From NCBI GenBank assembly GCA_003216355.1, contig QCIX01000007.1, positions 1 through 56,238 on the forward strand: a stretch of 56,238 nucleotides of DNA, given 5' to 3'. A program made the position numbers and the translations under genes. The DNA comes from Prochlorococcus sp. AG-402-N23. GTDB lineage: Bacteria > Cyanobacteriota > Cyanobacteriia > PCC-6307 > Cyanobiaceae. The notes under the pieces are model-generated. The model was not told the origin of the DNA, did no database searches, and was given only the letters and a program-made list of their open reading frames with translations. Positions 56,172-56,238 of this stretch are shown here, piece after piece. Within the stretch, counting starts at the first letter, position 1. Every line of letters starts with the position of its first letter.

Positions 56172-56238
56172 TTAATTAACTTTTAATTCAACTATTCTTC
56201 CATCCTTAAATTTGGCTATTTTTTTTGCGCGATTTGCA
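56172..56238 (-). CDS. ABC transporter ATP-binding protein (3' end only)
   Basis: The last 22 codons of a minus-strand gene entering from the right edge read RAKKIAKFKDGRIVELKVN. This is the typical tail of ABC ATPases (an aDRixxLxDGxIv motif). Only this fragment is in view, so substrate and family are open. Confidence 0.65.
   Translation of the reverse strand, partial: ANRAKKIAKFKDGRIVELKVN

Overview
The window is a chromosomal segment of a picocyanobacterium, almost certainly a high-light clade Prochlorococcus. This rests on content: very AT-rich DNA, tightly packed and often overlapping genes, two high-light-inducible (hli) genes, chlorophyll synthase chlG, the cyanobacterial pair pipX-pipY, sepF, lrtA-type HPF, and many small membrane proteins typical of the genus. 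The strain cannot be assigned from the sequence alone.

Layout. 1-8000: a CPBP protease cut by the left edge, several tiny ORFs, a gene-free stretch ending in a strong terminator (possible small RNA or decayed ORF), proline iminopeptidase, a DNA photolyase, and the thiamine-salvage pair tenA-thiD. 8000-12100: an accessory zone of small proteins. It includes two ABM-like dimeric-barrel proteins, a DUF3764 protein, a secreted protein, small transmembrane proteins, micro-ORFs and a probable terminator-ended small RNA. 11900-13950: a fossil integration site. A decayed copy of tRNA-Thr with the 3' end of tRNA-Tyr lies about 1.8 kb from the intact tRNA-Tyr/tRNA-Thr pair. Between them sit a four-gene hli operon, a broken small ORF, a remnant resembling the N-terminus of a tyrosine recombinase and a third fragment of the tRNA-Thr 3' end.

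13950-56238: dense core genome. Plus-strand genes include aroQ, miaE, cobI, a DUF1823 protein, der, an EcfT-like permease, pipX, pipY, sepF and proC. A minus-strand operon follows: lrtA-type hpf, a DeoC-fold protein, recO and a glycosyltransferase. Next come lipB, acyl-CoA/ACP ligase, ylqD, the E2 of pyruvate dehydrogenase and queA; the sulfur amino-acid genes cysK, a long cystathionine gamma-synthase-like protein and a metB-type enzyme; then rpsD, yidD, murE, a class V aminotransferase, an ArsM-like methyltransferase, nfu, mqo, lepA, a peptide-type ABC permease and a SpoU methylase. A four-gene operon ending in an Fe-S photolyase-related protein follows, then rsmB, a class A PBP, chlG, hisF, ubiE/menG and a biotin ligase. 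The right edge cuts an ABC ATPase.

Most of the window is ordinary. The stretches most worth a second look are the tRNA-linked fossil island with its hli cargo, the 8-10.5 kb cluster of small barrel proteins with repeated terminator modules and a candidate sRNA, the unclassified 1.4-1.82 kb intergenic region, the GC-rich leader of the DUF4278 gene, and a DeoC-family protein that lacks its Schiff-base lysine.
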